Part shown: positions 8,781 to 17,574 of the stretch, piece after piece
How positions within the stretch are numbered: the stretch's first letter is position 1
Layout: each line of letters opens with the position of its first letter
Source of the DNA: Natrinema versiforme
Lineage (GTDB): Archaea; Halobacteriota; Halobacteria; Halobacteriales; Natrialbaceae
DNA: 64,000 bases
Direction of reading: 5' to 3'
Assembly (NCBI RefSeq): GCF_005576615.1
Contig: NZ_CP040330.1
Location: 2,976,001-3,040,000 of the forward strand
Notes under the pieces: generated by a model
Told to the model about the DNA's origin: nothing
The model's input: the letters and a program-made list of their open reading frames with translations, nothing else
Database searches by the model: none
Program-made: the position numbers and the translations under genes

Positions 8781-9800
8781 ATGACGAGCGTCAAAGAGTT
8801 CCGCATCGAGGAGGCGGCGACCGCCGACGACCTCGGTCGCGGCTCGTTCGTCTTCACCGACGACTACTCGGTGTTCGACTGGGGGAAGATGCCCGACCAG
8901 ATCCCACAGAAGGGCGCGAGCCTCTGTACGATGGGTGCGTTCAACTTCGAACTGCTCGAGGCCGAAGGCGTCCCCACCCACTACCGCGGGGTCGTCGAGA
9001 ACGGCGACATCATCCCGCTCGAGGACGCGTCCCACCCGCCGTGGGAGATGGCCATCGATCTCACGCAGGTGCCCGAGCTTCCCCACGAGGGCCGCGAGTA
9101 CGACTACGACAGCTACCATGACGCGGCCGGCGAGAACTACCTGATCCCCCTCGAGATCGTCTTCCGCAATCGGGTCCCCGTCGGCTCGAGCCTGCGGGAT
9201 CGGACCGACCCCGCCGACCACGGCCTCGCGTTCGAGAGTTGGCCCGACGAGGCCGTCGACCTCGAGGACCCGATCGTCGAGTTCACCACGAAGTACGAGG
9301 AGAGCGACCGCCACCTCGACCGCGACGAGGCCGATTCGATCGCCGGCAAGGCAGCCATCGAGGACCTCGAGTCCCTCGCCCGCGAAGTCAACCGGATCGT
9401 CACCGAACAGGCCGACTCGGCCGGGCTGGTCCACGAGGACGGCAAGATCGAGTGTCTCTACTACGGCGGCGAAATTCGCGTCGGCGATGTCGTCGGCACG
9501 TTCGACGAGAACCGCTTCAGCTACGAGGGCACCCAACTCTCCAAGGAAGTGCTCCGCCAGTACCACAAGCGCACCCAACCAGAGTGGGTCCAAGCCGTCG
9601 ACGCCGCCAAGGCCGAGGCCAAACGAGAGAACGTCGCCGACTGGAAGTCGCTCTGCGACGAAGAACCGGAATCCCTCGAGGACGGTGTCCTCGAGACCGC
9701 TCGCGACCTGTACTGTGCGGGTGCCAACGCCTACACCGGCCAGGAGTTCTTCGACGCACCGCCGCTCTCGAGCGCGATCGGTGCGGTTCGGCGGCTCTGA
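8781..9800 (+). CDS. purC: Phosphoribosylaminoimidazole-succinocarboxamide synthase PurC
   Basis: SAICAR synthetase, step eight of purine biosynthesis: ATP-dependent joining of CAIR and aspartate. The 339-aa product starts MTSVKEFRIEEAATADDLGRG and has the early DDYSVFDWGKMPDQIPQKG segment (substrate/ATP site), then EIVFRNRVPVGSS and the late KIECLYYGGEIRVGDVVGTFDENRFSYEG. A GTG nine bases upstream (8772) is possible but the ATG matches family N-termini. purU, purS and purQ lie within the next 5 kb, all on separate transcripts. Confidence 0.93.
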   Translation: MTSVKEFRIEEAATADDLGRGSFVFTDDYSVFDWGKMPDQIPQKGASLCTMGAFNFELLEAEGVPTHYRGVVENGDIIPLEDASHPPWEMAIDLTQVPELPHEGREYDYDSYHDAAGENYLIPLEIVFRNRVPVGSSLRDRTDPADHGLAFESWPDEAVDLEDPIVEFTTKYEESDRHLDRDEADSIAGKAAIEDLESLAREVNRIVTEQADSAGLVHEDGKIECLYYGGEIRVGDVVGTFDENRFSYEGTQLSKEVLRQYHKRTQPEWVQAVDAAKAEAKRENVADWKSLCDEEPESLEDGVLETARDLYCAGANAYTGQEFFDAPPLSSAIGAVRRL

Positions 9801-9939
9801 GACGGCTCGACCGCCGCTTGCCGACCGCAGTCCCGAACTCGACGGGATCGCACACCGTGAACTGTGCTATCGTTCCACAATCCGTAGCGAAGAAAGTAAC
9901 CCTCATATTGAGGGCCGAACCACGGTCGAACGAACGCAA

Positions 9940-10146
9940 ATGACCCCTGCTATCGCCAGTGGCGCCGCAACGAGTATCGTCCTGTTCAGTCTCACCAGCG
10001 GGATCGCAGCCGTCGCGAGCGCCATGCTCGCCCTGTTCATGCTCGTGATGGTCGGTTTCGCCGTCGCACCGCTGTTCTCCTCGTCGTGGATCGGCCAGCA
10101 GGACGTGTCGTCGGCCGCGGCCAACGCCGAGCCGAACGACGACTGA
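9940..10146 (+). CDS. Small membrane protein, 68 aa
   Basis: It starts MTPAIASGAATSIVLFSL and has two closely spaced hydrophobic segments (about residues 8-25 and 28-50), then a polar tail ending PNDD. Unknown function. The ATG at 9940 is chosen because residues upstream in the same frame (back to 9487) are an out-of-frame reading of purC. Confidence 0.65.
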   Translation: MTPAIASGAATSIVLFSLTSGIAAVASAMLALFMLVMVGFAVAPLFSSSWIGQQDVSSAAANAEPNDD

Positions 10147-10210
10147 GTCCCCCGTTTTCTTTGCTCGTCGTTCGTCTCCGCAACGCGAGTGGCTAGGCGC
10201 TTGTCCGATC

Positions 10211-10381
10211 CTACCGCAGGAGCATCACGAGTAGAAAGAGGACGGGAAACCCGATGCCGACCAATAGGATCCCGATAAAGACGATCTGGGGGGAAAGAAT
10301 CGGGAGAAGCAGTACGAGAAGGACGGCACTCAGAAGGGCGATAATGAGATTCAGGCGGAGTTTGATCCCCGACTCGTCCAT
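10211..10381 (-). CDS. Small membrane protein, 56 aa
   Basis: It starts MDESGIKLRLNLIIALLSA and is almost entirely hydrophobic afterwards, with two membrane helices separated by a short turn (LSPQ). Eight further codons are open upstream (to 10405), but the ATG at 10381 gives the natural cytoplasmic N-terminus. Haloarchaeal double-helix membrane peptides of this type are common and uncharacterised. Confidence 0.65.
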   Translation of the reverse strand: MDESGIKLRLNLIIALLSAVLLVLLLPILSPQIVFIGILLVGIGFPVLFLLVMLLR

Positions 10382-10543
10382 TACGATATCTCTCACGTAG
10401 CACACGATATGTTTTTTGATTTACGTATAGCCGTTGCCCGCGAGATCGTCTTCTCGAGTCGCTGTTCGCCGACGATGGAGATGCGATGACGGCTTGCAAC
10501 TGAGTGCCCAATCCCGATGGCGTTGACCGGCGAAGTGCCGTCC

Positions 10544-10951
10544 ATGCAAGAAAGCGAGTTCTACGGACTGGTACAGGAAGCGGGCCACCTCGACACGACG
10601 GATCGCGCGCAGGCCGCGACCGAGGCCGTCATGGCGACACTCGCCGAGACGCTGACCGGCGGCGAGGCCGAGAACGTCGCCGCACAGCTCCCCGACGAAC
10701 TGGCCGGGATCGTCGAAGACGCCGACCACGACGCCGCCGGCTACGACCGCGAGGACTTCGTCGAACGGGTGAGCGAGCAACTCCGCGGGACGGACGTCGA
10801 GCCCGACGACGCGGAACAGTACGCCGACGCGGTGACCGACGCCCTCGCGGTCGCGCTGACCGACGGCGAACTGCAGGATCTGAAGGCCCAACTCGACGAC
10901 GACCTCGGTCCGCTGTTCGAGGGCGTGACAGTCGACCGCGAGAACGTCTGA
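10544..10951 (+). CDS. DUF2267 family protein
   Basis: A 135-aa acidic helical protein. The pattern FYGLVQEAGHL, then AATEAVMATLAETLTGGEAENVAAQLPDELA, followed by a related second half (FVERVSEQL, YADAVTDALAVALTDGELQDLKAQLDDDLGPLF), is the duplicated helical layout of DUF2267. These proteins are soluble and uncharacterised, often linked with stress. An in-frame ATG at 10517 would add nine residues; I prefer MQESEFYG because it fits family N-termini. Confidence 0.8.
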   Translation: MQESEFYGLVQEAGHLDTTDRAQAATEAVMATLAETLTGGEAENVAAQLPDELAGIVEDADHDAAGYDREDFVERVSEQLRGTDVEPDDAEQYADAVTDALAVALTDGELQDLKAQLDDDLGPLFEGVTVDRENV

Positions 10952-11124
10952 ATGGTCTGAACGGCTCGAGCGGGCCGAAAGCGACGGTCAATACCGAGTC
11001 GTCGTCATCGAGCCGCCAACCGGTGCCGTTTCGGGGTCGCCGGCTGGGCGAACGGATTCGCCGACCGTGGCCGAATACGCCGCAATGGATTCGTTCAAGT
11101 GGGCCTCGGTCCACCTGTCAACCG

Positions 11125-11295
11125 ATGACCGATTCGACGGACGACGACTCACCCGACTGTCGACAGTGTGGCAATCCCATAGGACCGTCCTCCGAACAGC
11201 GCGTCGTGACGACCGTCGAGGACGGAACGACCGTCTACCGGCACTTCTGTACCGACGACTGTCTCGAGCAGTGGGAGTCGTCGACGTCCGCCTGA
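11125..11295 (+). CDS. Small zinc-finger protein, 56 aa
   Basis: It starts MTDSTDDDSPDCRQCGNPIG and ends with FCTDDCLEQWESS, giving the ligand pattern CxxC then CxxxC about 26 residues later, as in TRASH/MYM-type treble clef fingers. It lacks signal and membrane segments. Neighbours are DUF2267 and purU with no obvious link. Function unknown. Confidence 0.65.
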   Translation: MTDSTDDDSPDCRQCGNPIGPSSEQRVVTTVEDGTTVYRHFCTDDCLEQWESSTSA

Positions 11296-11349
11296 GCGCC
11301 GGCCCAGTTCTCGCGGCAGTCACCGAAACGGACCGCAAAAGCCGCGCGT

Positions 11350-12300
11350 TCAGTTGTCTTCGGCGACCGCACTGCCGATGCCGTCGACCGGCCGGTCCGG
11401 TGTGAACTCGTCGAGTTCCTCGGGCAGGCCGAGCTGGTACTGGGTGCCGTTCTCCCGGACCGACGTTCGGCCGCGGTGGACCGACACGTCGCCGTTTAAG
11501 TGCAGTTGGACGGCCTCGAGCAGGGCGTCGGCCTCGAGGGGCTGGCCGCGGCGTTTCATCACGTCCAAGTCGGCGTCGTCGGGGACATCGAACGCGCGCT
11601 GGGTGATGATCGGTCCCTGATCGAGGTCGGTCGTGACGTAGTGGGCAGTGACCCCGGCCACGCGAACGCCCTCTTCGACGGCCTGTCGGTAGGCCTCCGC
11701 GCCGGGGAACGCCGGCAGCAGGGAGGGATGGACGTTGATGATCCGGTCCTCGTAGCGGAAGACGACGTTCGGGCTCAGAATGCGCATGTACCGCGCGAGG
11801 ACGATCAGGTCGACGTCGTACTCCGCGAGGAGTTCGAGCAGTCGATCCTCGTTTTGCTGGCCGCCCTCGTCGCCGATGTCGTGAAACGGCACGTCGTAGT
11901 GCTCGGCCAGCGGCTGGAGGTCGTCGTGGTTGCCGATCACGACGCCGATATCCGCGCCGAGGTCGTCGTTGGCCCACGCCTCGAACAGCGCCTCGAGGCA
12001 GTGACTCTCCTTCGTCACGAGGACGGCGATCTGTTGGGTCTCCCGGTCGGCGGGGAACCGGACCTGGACGTCGAGGTCGAGGTCGTCGCCGAGGTCGCGG
12101 AGGTCCTCCCGGAGCGTCGCTTCCGTACAGACCATCTCGGAGGTATCGACGGCGAGATACATCCGGAAGACGCCGTCGCGGACCGCCTGATCGAGGTCCT
12201 CGATATTGATCCCGCGCTCGAACAGGAGGCTGGTCACGTTGGCGACCAGCCCGGTGTCGTCGTCTCCGATCACCGTGATTTCGGTTACGTCGGTCGTCAA
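11350..12300 (-). CDS. purU: Formyltetrahydrofolate deformylase PurU
   Basis: Hydrolyses 10-formyl-THF to formate and THF; related to PurN. The N-terminal ACT domain (DVTEITVIGDDDTGLVANVTSL) is followed by a formyltransferase domain with the catalytic triad region INVHPSLLPAFPG and DLDQGPII. About 35 residues past the domain form a haloarchaeal tail ending AVAEDN. The frame has no ATG near the domain start. I choose TTG at 12300 because GGAGGTG lies six bases upstream; GTG 12309 falls inside that Shine-Dalgarno. Other purine genes flank it. Confidence 0.9.
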   Translation of the reverse strand: MTTDVTEITVIGDDDTGLVANVTSLLFERGINIEDLDQAVRDGVFRMYLAVDTSEMVCTEATLREDLRDLGDDLDLDVQVRFPADRETQQIAVLVTKESHCLEALFEAWANDDLGADIGVVIGNHDDLQPLAEHYDVPFHDIGDEGGQQNEDRLLELLAEYDVDLIVLARYMRILSPNVVFRYEDRIINVHPSLLPAFPGAEAYRQAVEEGVRVAGVTAHYVTTDLDQGPIITQRAFDVPDDADLDVMKRRGQPLEADALLEAVQLHLNGDVSVHRGRTSVRENGTQYQLGLPEELDEFTPDRPVDGIGSAVAEDN

Positions 12301-12306
12301 CGCTGC

Positions 12307-12313
12307 CACCTCC
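12307..12313 (-). promoter_or_regulatory. Shine-Dalgarno deciding the purU TTG start
   Basis: The minus strand reads GGAGGTG, six bases, then TTG at 12300. This is a near-perfect anti-SD match and supports TTG rather than the GTG at 12309 that it overlaps. Confidence 0.65.
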
Positions 12314-12640
12314 GCTCGAGCGAATCGCGATTCATCACGACGGAGTGCAGTCCGCGGGCGGCTAAAAGTCCTGCTTTCCGTAGAGGGCCGTGCGAACCGC
12401 ACGCATTCCGTTCGAGAGACGGAGCACACCGGGAGATCACACTGAGCGACGACGTGAGTACGAGATACTTGTTGGAAGACGTATGACAGACGCCCCGAAT
12501 CGACCCCGTCCCCGTCACGTGAACGCGTTTATTTTGTCGTACAAGCGGATGAAACATGTCTGACAGGGATTTATACGGTGGTCTGTGGTACGACTGTTTA
12601 GTCACGCGGCGTGACAGTCGCCAATAGGTAGGTGAATACA
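12314..12640. other. Intergenic stretch between divergent purU and HalOD1 gene
   Basis: About 330 bp with no convincing coding frame. It holds a TATA-like TTTATACGG (around 12569-12577) pointing to the HalOD1 gene, with a predicted TSS near 12600, and a CACGTG palindrome near 12517. The HalOD1 start is preceded by TAGGTG. Confidence 0.5.
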
Positions 12641-12955
12641 ATGACAGTAACACCGGACGACCACGGCCGATCACGAATCGATCGCGAACGGAAGACGGCG
12701 TTCGTCTCGCACGACTGGGCGGGGACGGAGTCGTTGACGACCACGATCGTCTCGACGGTTGCGGAACTCTCCGGGAACGACCCGACTGATGTCGAACGAC
12801 TCTACGACCGGATCGATCCCGAGAGCCTCGAGGCGCTCTTCGCGCCGGCGAACAGCGCCGCGAGCCGAAGCACCGGGCAGGTATCATTCCAGTTGGACGC
12901 GTACACGGTCACCGTTCACGCGACGGGCGACATCGTCGTCGCGCGAGCGGCGTAA
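12641..12955 (+). CDS. HalOD1 output-domain protein
   Basis: A 104-aa stand-alone HalOD1 domain, a haloarchaeal family thought to act as a signalling output module. Recognisable segments are SLTTTIVSTVAELSGNDPTDVERLYDRIDPESLEALF and a C-terminal strand pair QVSFQLDAYTVTVHATGDIVV. A second copy of the family is at 22105-22428. An upstream GTG (12632) is possible; ATG 12641 is preferred. Partner unknown. Confidence 0.85.
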   Translation: MTVTPDDHGRSRIDRERKTAFVSHDWAGTESLTTTIVSTVAELSGNDPTDVERLYDRIDPESLEALFAPANSAASRSTGQVSFQLDAYTVTVHATGDIVVARAA

Positions 12956-13086
12956 TCGGCCGTCGGGCGACTGCGCCTCGAGACGGGAACGGGGGTCCGC
13001 CGCCGAGTCACACGTCGGTGTCCACGAACGTGTATTACGAAGCCAAGGCGAAAGCGTTTTTGAGCACGGTTACGGGGTATCAGGTA

Positions 13087-13338
13087 ATGACCGCCTACAC
13101 CGCGACGGTGACGGTTCGACTCAAACGGGGCGTCTTGGACCCCGAGGCCGAGACGACGACGCAGGCCCTCGAGCGGCTGGGCTTCGAACTCGAAGAGCTG
13201 CGATCGGCTGACCGCTTCGAGATCGACCTCGAGGCCGACTCCGCGGACGGTGCGCGCGAGCGCGCAGACGAGATGGCCGAACGGCTGCTGGCGAACCCGA
13301 CCATCCACGACTACGACGTGGAGGTCGCCGAACGGTAG
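13087..13338 (+). CDS. purS: Phosphoribosylformylglycinamidine synthase subunit PurS
   Basis: Small subunit of the FGAM synthase complex (PurSLQ), thought to bridge PurQ and PurL and channel ammonia. The 83-aa product starts MTAYTATVTVRLKRGVLDPEAET and ends YDVEVAER, typical of PurS. Its stop codon is immediately followed by the purQ ATG, so translation is coupled. purL is not in this window. An in-frame upstream GTG at 13018 would add a non-conserved extension. Confidence 0.95.
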   Translation: MTAYTATVTVRLKRGVLDPEAETTTQALERLGFELEELRSADRFEIDLEADSADGARERADEMAERLLANPTIHDYDVEVAER

Positions 13339-14031
13339 ATGACGGTTTCGATCATCCGATTCGGCGGCTCGAACTGTGACCGCGACGCCGAGCGCGCGCT
13401 GGCACACCTCGACATCGACGCCGAGATCGTCTGGCACGAGGACGGACTCCCCGAGGACACGACGGGCGTCGTCCTCCCTGGCGGGTTCTCCTACGGCGAC
13501 TATCTCCGCGCGGGGGCGATGGCGGCTCGTTCGCCGATCATGGCCGAAGTTCGAGAGGCCGCGGCCGACGGCGTGCCGGTGCTGGGCGTCTGTAACGGCG
13601 CACAGATCGGCTGCGAGTCCGGCCTGACCGAGGGCGCGTTCACGACGAACGAGAGCGCCCGCTTCCAGTGTGAACACGTCTACTTGCGCGTCGAGCGCGC
13701 GGACACGCCGTGGACCGCCGCCTACGACGAGGGTGAGGTCATCGAGATCCCCATCGCCCACGGCGAGGGCCGCTACGAGATCGACGACGACCGATTGGCC
13801 GACCTCGAGGACGAGGGTCGAGTCCTCTTTCGCTACTGCGACGAGAACGGCGAGACGGGACCGGACGTGAATCCGAACGGGTCCAAGCACAACGTCGCCG
13901 GCGTCCTCGGCGACCGCGAGTCCGTCGCGGTGTTGATGCCACACCCGGAGCGCGCGACGCTGCCCGATGTCGGACCCACCGACGGACAGGGGGTCCTCCG
14001 CGGATTCGAATCGGAAGCAAGCGGCGTATAG
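13339..14031 (+). CDS. purQ: Phosphoribosylformylglycinamidine synthase I (glutaminase) PurQ
   Basis: Class I glutamine amidotransferase subunit that releases ammonia for FGAM synthesis. 230 aa. Catalytic nucleophile Cys is in GVCNGAQIG, the oxyanion segment is LPGGFSYGDYLRAG, and the His-x-Glu end of the triad is MPHPERAT; IAHGEGRY is also typical. It follows purS with zero spacing. Confidence 0.96.
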   Translation: MTVSIIRFGGSNCDRDAERALAHLDIDAEIVWHEDGLPEDTTGVVLPGGFSYGDYLRAGAMAARSPIMAEVREAAADGVPVLGVCNGAQIGCESGLTEGAFTTNESARFQCEHVYLRVERADTPWTAAYDEGEVIEIPIAHGEGRYEIDDDRLADLEDEGRVLFRYCDENGETGPDVNPNGSKHNVAGVLGDRESVAVLMPHPERATLPDVGPTDGQGVLRGFESEASGV

Positions 14032-14150
14032 GACCGTAACCGGCTGTTTTCCGCGGAATACGCGAGCGGTCGACGACGACAACTCAATTCGTGAGTCGAG
14101 TCAAAGAGTAATAGTGCCGGCGTTCGTTGGAGTCGAACTGAATACAGGGG

Positions 14151-17100
14151 ATGGGCACGAATAGCGGACCGGACACCCGAGCCGTCGTCGTCGGTTCCGA
14201 CACCGGAACCGTCCTCGAACGCCCCCTCGCGGAGCGCGGCGTGACGACCGAGACCGTTCGGACGACCGATGCGTGTCTCGAGTCCCTCTCGGCTGTCGAC
14301 TGCGTCGTGATCGGGGACACGCTCCCCGACGCCGACCCCGTCGACTGCTGCCGGGCGGTTCGAGACCGCCGGTCCGATATTCCGATCATCGCTTTTCCAG
14401 ACGACGGCAGCGAAGCCCTCGCGGGCGCAGTCGTCGCCGCGGGAGCAGACGGTTACGTCCCTCGCTCGCAGGGACACGAAACGCTCGCGACGCGGCTCAA
14501 CGCGCTACTCGAGGAGCGACGGGCCGACGCGGAGACGACCACCGACACGGGAACGGCCGCCGACGCGGCCGAGTCCGGGTCGCCGGAGCCGGCCGACGAC
14601 CCCTCGGACCGCCTCGAGTTGCTGGTCGAGCAGTCGCCGCTCGCGATCATCGAGTGGAACCTCGCGTTCGAGGTACGAAACTGGAACCCGGCGGCGACCG
14701 AACTGTTCGGCTACACCGCCGAGGAGGCCGCGGGCGAATCCGCGGTCGACCTGATCGTTCCGGAGTCGGAGCGAGCGGCCGTCCACGAGTACTGGAACGA
14801 CCTCGTCAGCGGGTCGACCGACGGGCAGCCGTCCCGGCAGGTAAACCGCAACGTCCGCGCGGACGGCACGCCGATGACCTGCGAGTGGTTCAACACGCCG
14901 CTCGTCGAAGACGGCGAGGTCGTCAGCGTCCTCTCGTTCGGACAGGACATCACGGCCGACCGCAAGCGAGCGAACGCCCTCGAGGCGCTCCAAGCGACGA
15001 CCCAAGAGCTACTGCGAGCCGGATCGGCCGACGAGATCGCCGACATCGTGATGGCGGCGACCGAGGACGTGATCGATCGGGCGCTCGGCGCGATCAGGAT
15101 CTACGACGAGGACAGCGAGACGCTCGAGTTGGCCGGCGTCACGTCGGCGCTCGACGAACACACCGACGACATCTCGTCGATTAGTTCGGCGGACGGCGTC
15201 CTCTGGGACGTCTACACCGACGACGAGCCGACTCTCCTCGAGGACGTCTCGCGAATCTCGTACGACATCGATCTCGACGTCGAGAACGCACTCCTCCATC
15301 CGCTCGGCGACCACGGCTTGCTGTCGGTCGGCGCGGCGGGAGCCGACGAACTCGACGACGCCGAGATCCACTTACTCAACGCCCTCGCCGCGACTGCCGA
15401 AGCGGCGCTCGATCGGGCAGCGCGCGAACGCGAACTCGAGCGGACGGAGACCGTCGTCGAGACGGTCGGCGACTGCGTCTACCAGCTCGACCCCGACGGT
15501 CGGTTCGTCACGGTCAACGAGACGATGATGGGAACGACCGGCTACGACCGCGACGATCTCCTCGGCGAACACGTCTCGACGGTCCTCACCGACGAGAGCG
15601 TCGAACGGGGACGCCGACAGGTTCGGGACCTCGTGGCCGACGACGATCGGCGCGTCACGACCTACGAAATCACGCTCACGGGTCCCGACGGGGAGCGGAC
15701 GCCGGCCGAGGTCAACATGTCTCTGTTGTACTCCGACGGCGAGATCGACGGCACGGTCGGCATCGCTCGCGACATCAGCGACCGCAAGCGCATGGAACGG
15801 AAACTGGTCGATCGGAAGTCGAAGATCGAGGGGCTCCACAGCGTCGCCTCCCGGCTCGACGACTGCGAGAGCCGCGCGGCGATCTACGACGTGGCCGTCG
15901 AAGCCGCCGAAGACGTCCTCGACTTCGACGTCTGTCTCGTCAACAGCATCCGCGACGACTCCTTCGTCACGGAAGCCGCGTCCGCCGGCCTCGAGACCGA
16001 CCTCGAGGGACGGCGGCCGATCGGCGAGGGCGTCGCCGGGCAGGCCTACCGCACGCAACGATCGATCCGCGTCGACGGGAGCGCGGCGAGCGACGCGGTC
16101 CCGGAGATCGACGACTGCCGGTCGGTCTTGAGCGTCCCGATCGGGGATCGCGGCGTGTTTCAGGCGATCTCGGCGGAGCCGAACTCGTTTACCGCGTCCG
16201 ACGAGGAGTTAGCGGAGCTGTTGCTGTCCCACGTTACCGACGCCCTCGATCGAATCGCCTACGAGAAGCGGCTGCGAGCCGAACGCGACCGGTTCGCGGC
16301 GCTGTTCGAGCACGTCCCCGACGCCGTCGTCAGCGTCAGCCGGCTCGCGGACGGGCCGATCGTCGAGGACGTCAATCCAGCGTTCGAACGGTGCTTCGGC
16401 TACGACGAGTCGGAACTCGTCGGAACGCCGATCGATCAGGTCATCGTTCCGCCCGACAGAAAGACCGACGCCGAGAGGCTCAACCAACTGGGCAGCCGCG
16501 GCGAGGTGAGCGAGACAGCGGTCAAGCGCCGGACCGTGGACGGACTGCGCGATTTCAGGCTTCGAGTCGTCCCGATGGAGATGGACCGGTCGTCGGATCG
16601 TGCGTTCGCCCTCTACACCGACATCACCGCCCAGAAACAGCGACAGAAGCGACTCGAGATCCTCAATCGCGTCTTGCGCCACGATCTGCGCAACGGCATG
16701 AACATCATCAACGGCTGTGCGGAAATGCTCGCGGACGCCGTCGACGACGCGGATCGGGAGTACGTCGAGACCATCCAGTGCCGGACGAACGAACTCATCG
16801 GCCTCGCGGAGAAGACCCGAACCGTCGAACGAGTCCTCGACCGCGACGAAGTCGCGGCCGGGCCCGTCGATTTCTCCGAAGCCGTCGAACAGGCAGTGAG
16901 CCGCCTCGAGAGCGCCTACGACGTCGATATCTCCTGTTCGCTACCGGATCGAGCCTTCGCCCGGGCCGACGAGTACCTCCGGACGGCCGTCTTTCAGGTG
17001 CTCGAGAACGCCGTCGAACACACCGACCGGTCGCGACCGACCATCGATGTGACGCTGCGTGACCCGCCAGATAGCGAGTTACTGACGCTGTCGATCGCCG

Positions 17101-17342
17101 ATGACGGCCCCGGGATGCCCGAGGAAGAGCGGGAACTGCTCGAGGGCGACCGGGAGATCACGCAACTTCGCCACGCCAGCGGGATCGGGCTCTGGCTGGT
17201 CAACTGGGTCGTCGCGCAGGCCGGCGGCGAACTCTCGTTTACGGACAACGAGCCCCGCGGGACCGTCGTCACACTCGAGGTTCCCCGCGCCGACGCGGAG
17301 TCCATCCAGTCCGCGTCGGACGGCACGGCGACCGGCGACTAG
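14151..17342 (+). CDS. Multi-domain PAS/GAF sensor histidine kinase with degenerate receiver
   Basis: A 1063-aa soluble kinase. Domain order by eye: receiver-like 10-125, PAS 158-275, GAF 280-425, PAS 430-545, GAF 560-715, PAS 720-835, HisKA with VLRHDLRNGMNIINGCAEML near 850, HATPase with ENAVEHT and DDGPGMPEEE ending about 1050. No membrane segments, so it senses cytoplasmic signals. In the receiver the usual phospho-Asp four residues before Pro is Gly55 (GDTLP), with Asp shifted to 56, so phosphorylation is doubtful. It stands alone with no adjacent response regulator. Confidence 0.92.
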   Translation: MGTNSGPDTRAVVVGSDTGTVLERPLAERGVTTETVRTTDACLESLSAVDCVVIGDTLPDADPVDCCRAVRDRRSDIPIIAFPDDGSEALAGAVVAAGADGYVPRSQGHETLATRLNALLEERRADAETTTDTGTAADAAESGSPEPADDPSDRLELLVEQSPLAIIEWNLAFEVRNWNPAATELFGYTAEEAAGESAVDLIVPESERAAVHEYWNDLVSGSTDGQPSRQVNRNVRADGTPMTCEWFNTPLVEDGEVVSVLSFGQDITADRKRANALEALQATTQELLRAGSADEIADIVMAATEDVIDRALGAIRIYDEDSETLELAGVTSALDEHTDDISSISSADGVLWDVYTDDEPTLLEDVSRISYDIDLDVENALLHPLGDHGLLSVGAAGADELDDAEIHLLNALAATAEAALDRAARERELERTETVVETVGDCVYQLDPDGRFVTVNETMMGTTGYDRDDLLGEHVSTVLTDESVERGRRQVRDLVADDDRRVTTYEITLTGPDGERTPAEVNMSLLYSDGEIDGTVGIARDISDRKRMERKLVDRKSKIEGLHSVASRLDDCESRAAIYDVAVEAAEDVLDFDVCLVNSIRDDSFVTEAASAGLETDLEGRRPIGEGVAGQAYRTQRSIRVDGSAASDAVPEIDDCRSVLSVPIGDRGVFQAISAEPNSFTASDEELAELLLSHVTDALDRIAYEKRLRAERDRFAALFEHVPDAVVSVSRLADGPIVEDVNPAFERCFGYDESELVGTPIDQVIVPPDRKTDAERLNQLGSRGEVSETAVKRRTVDGLRDFRLRVVPMEMDRSSDRAFALYTDITAQKQRQKRLEILNRVLRHDLRNGMNIINGCAEMLADAVDDADREYVETIQCRTNELIGLAEKTRTVERVLDRDEVAAGPVDFSEAVEQAVSRLESAYDVDISCSLPDRAFARADEYLRTAVFQVLENAVEHTDRSRPTIDVTLRDPPDSELLTLSIADDGPGMPEEERELLEGDREITQLRHASGIGLWLVNWVVAQAGGELSFTDNEPRGTVVTLEVPRADAESIQSASDGTATGD

Positions 17343-17354
17343 GCCCGTGTCCCC

Positions 17355-17519
17355 CTAACGGCCCCACTCGTAGAACCACCAGCTCCCGCCGAGTAACATG
17401 AGTCCCGCGCCCAGCGCGGAGGTCGCGGGCTCGGGAAAGACGAACAGCAAAAAGCCGACGACGATCAACACTGCGGGCTCGAGTTCGTTCCAGTAGTCCG
17501 AAAACGATGGGAGTGCCAT
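17355..17519 (-). CDS. Small membrane protein, 54 aa
   Basis: Short gene converging on the kinase. The product begins MALPSFSDYWNELEPAVLIV and has two hydrophobic helices (VLIVVGFLLFVF, then ALGAGLMLLGGSWWFYEW) ending WGR. The composition and punctual start/stop make it believable. Function unknown. Confidence 0.65.
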   Translation of the reverse strand: MALPSFSDYWNELEPAVLIVVGFLLFVFPEPATSALGAGLMLLGGSWWFYEWGR

Positions 17520-17574
17520 ACGAGGAGTTGTCGGCCGACGGTAAAGTAAGTAGCCCGACTCCCGCCGCGCGGCG

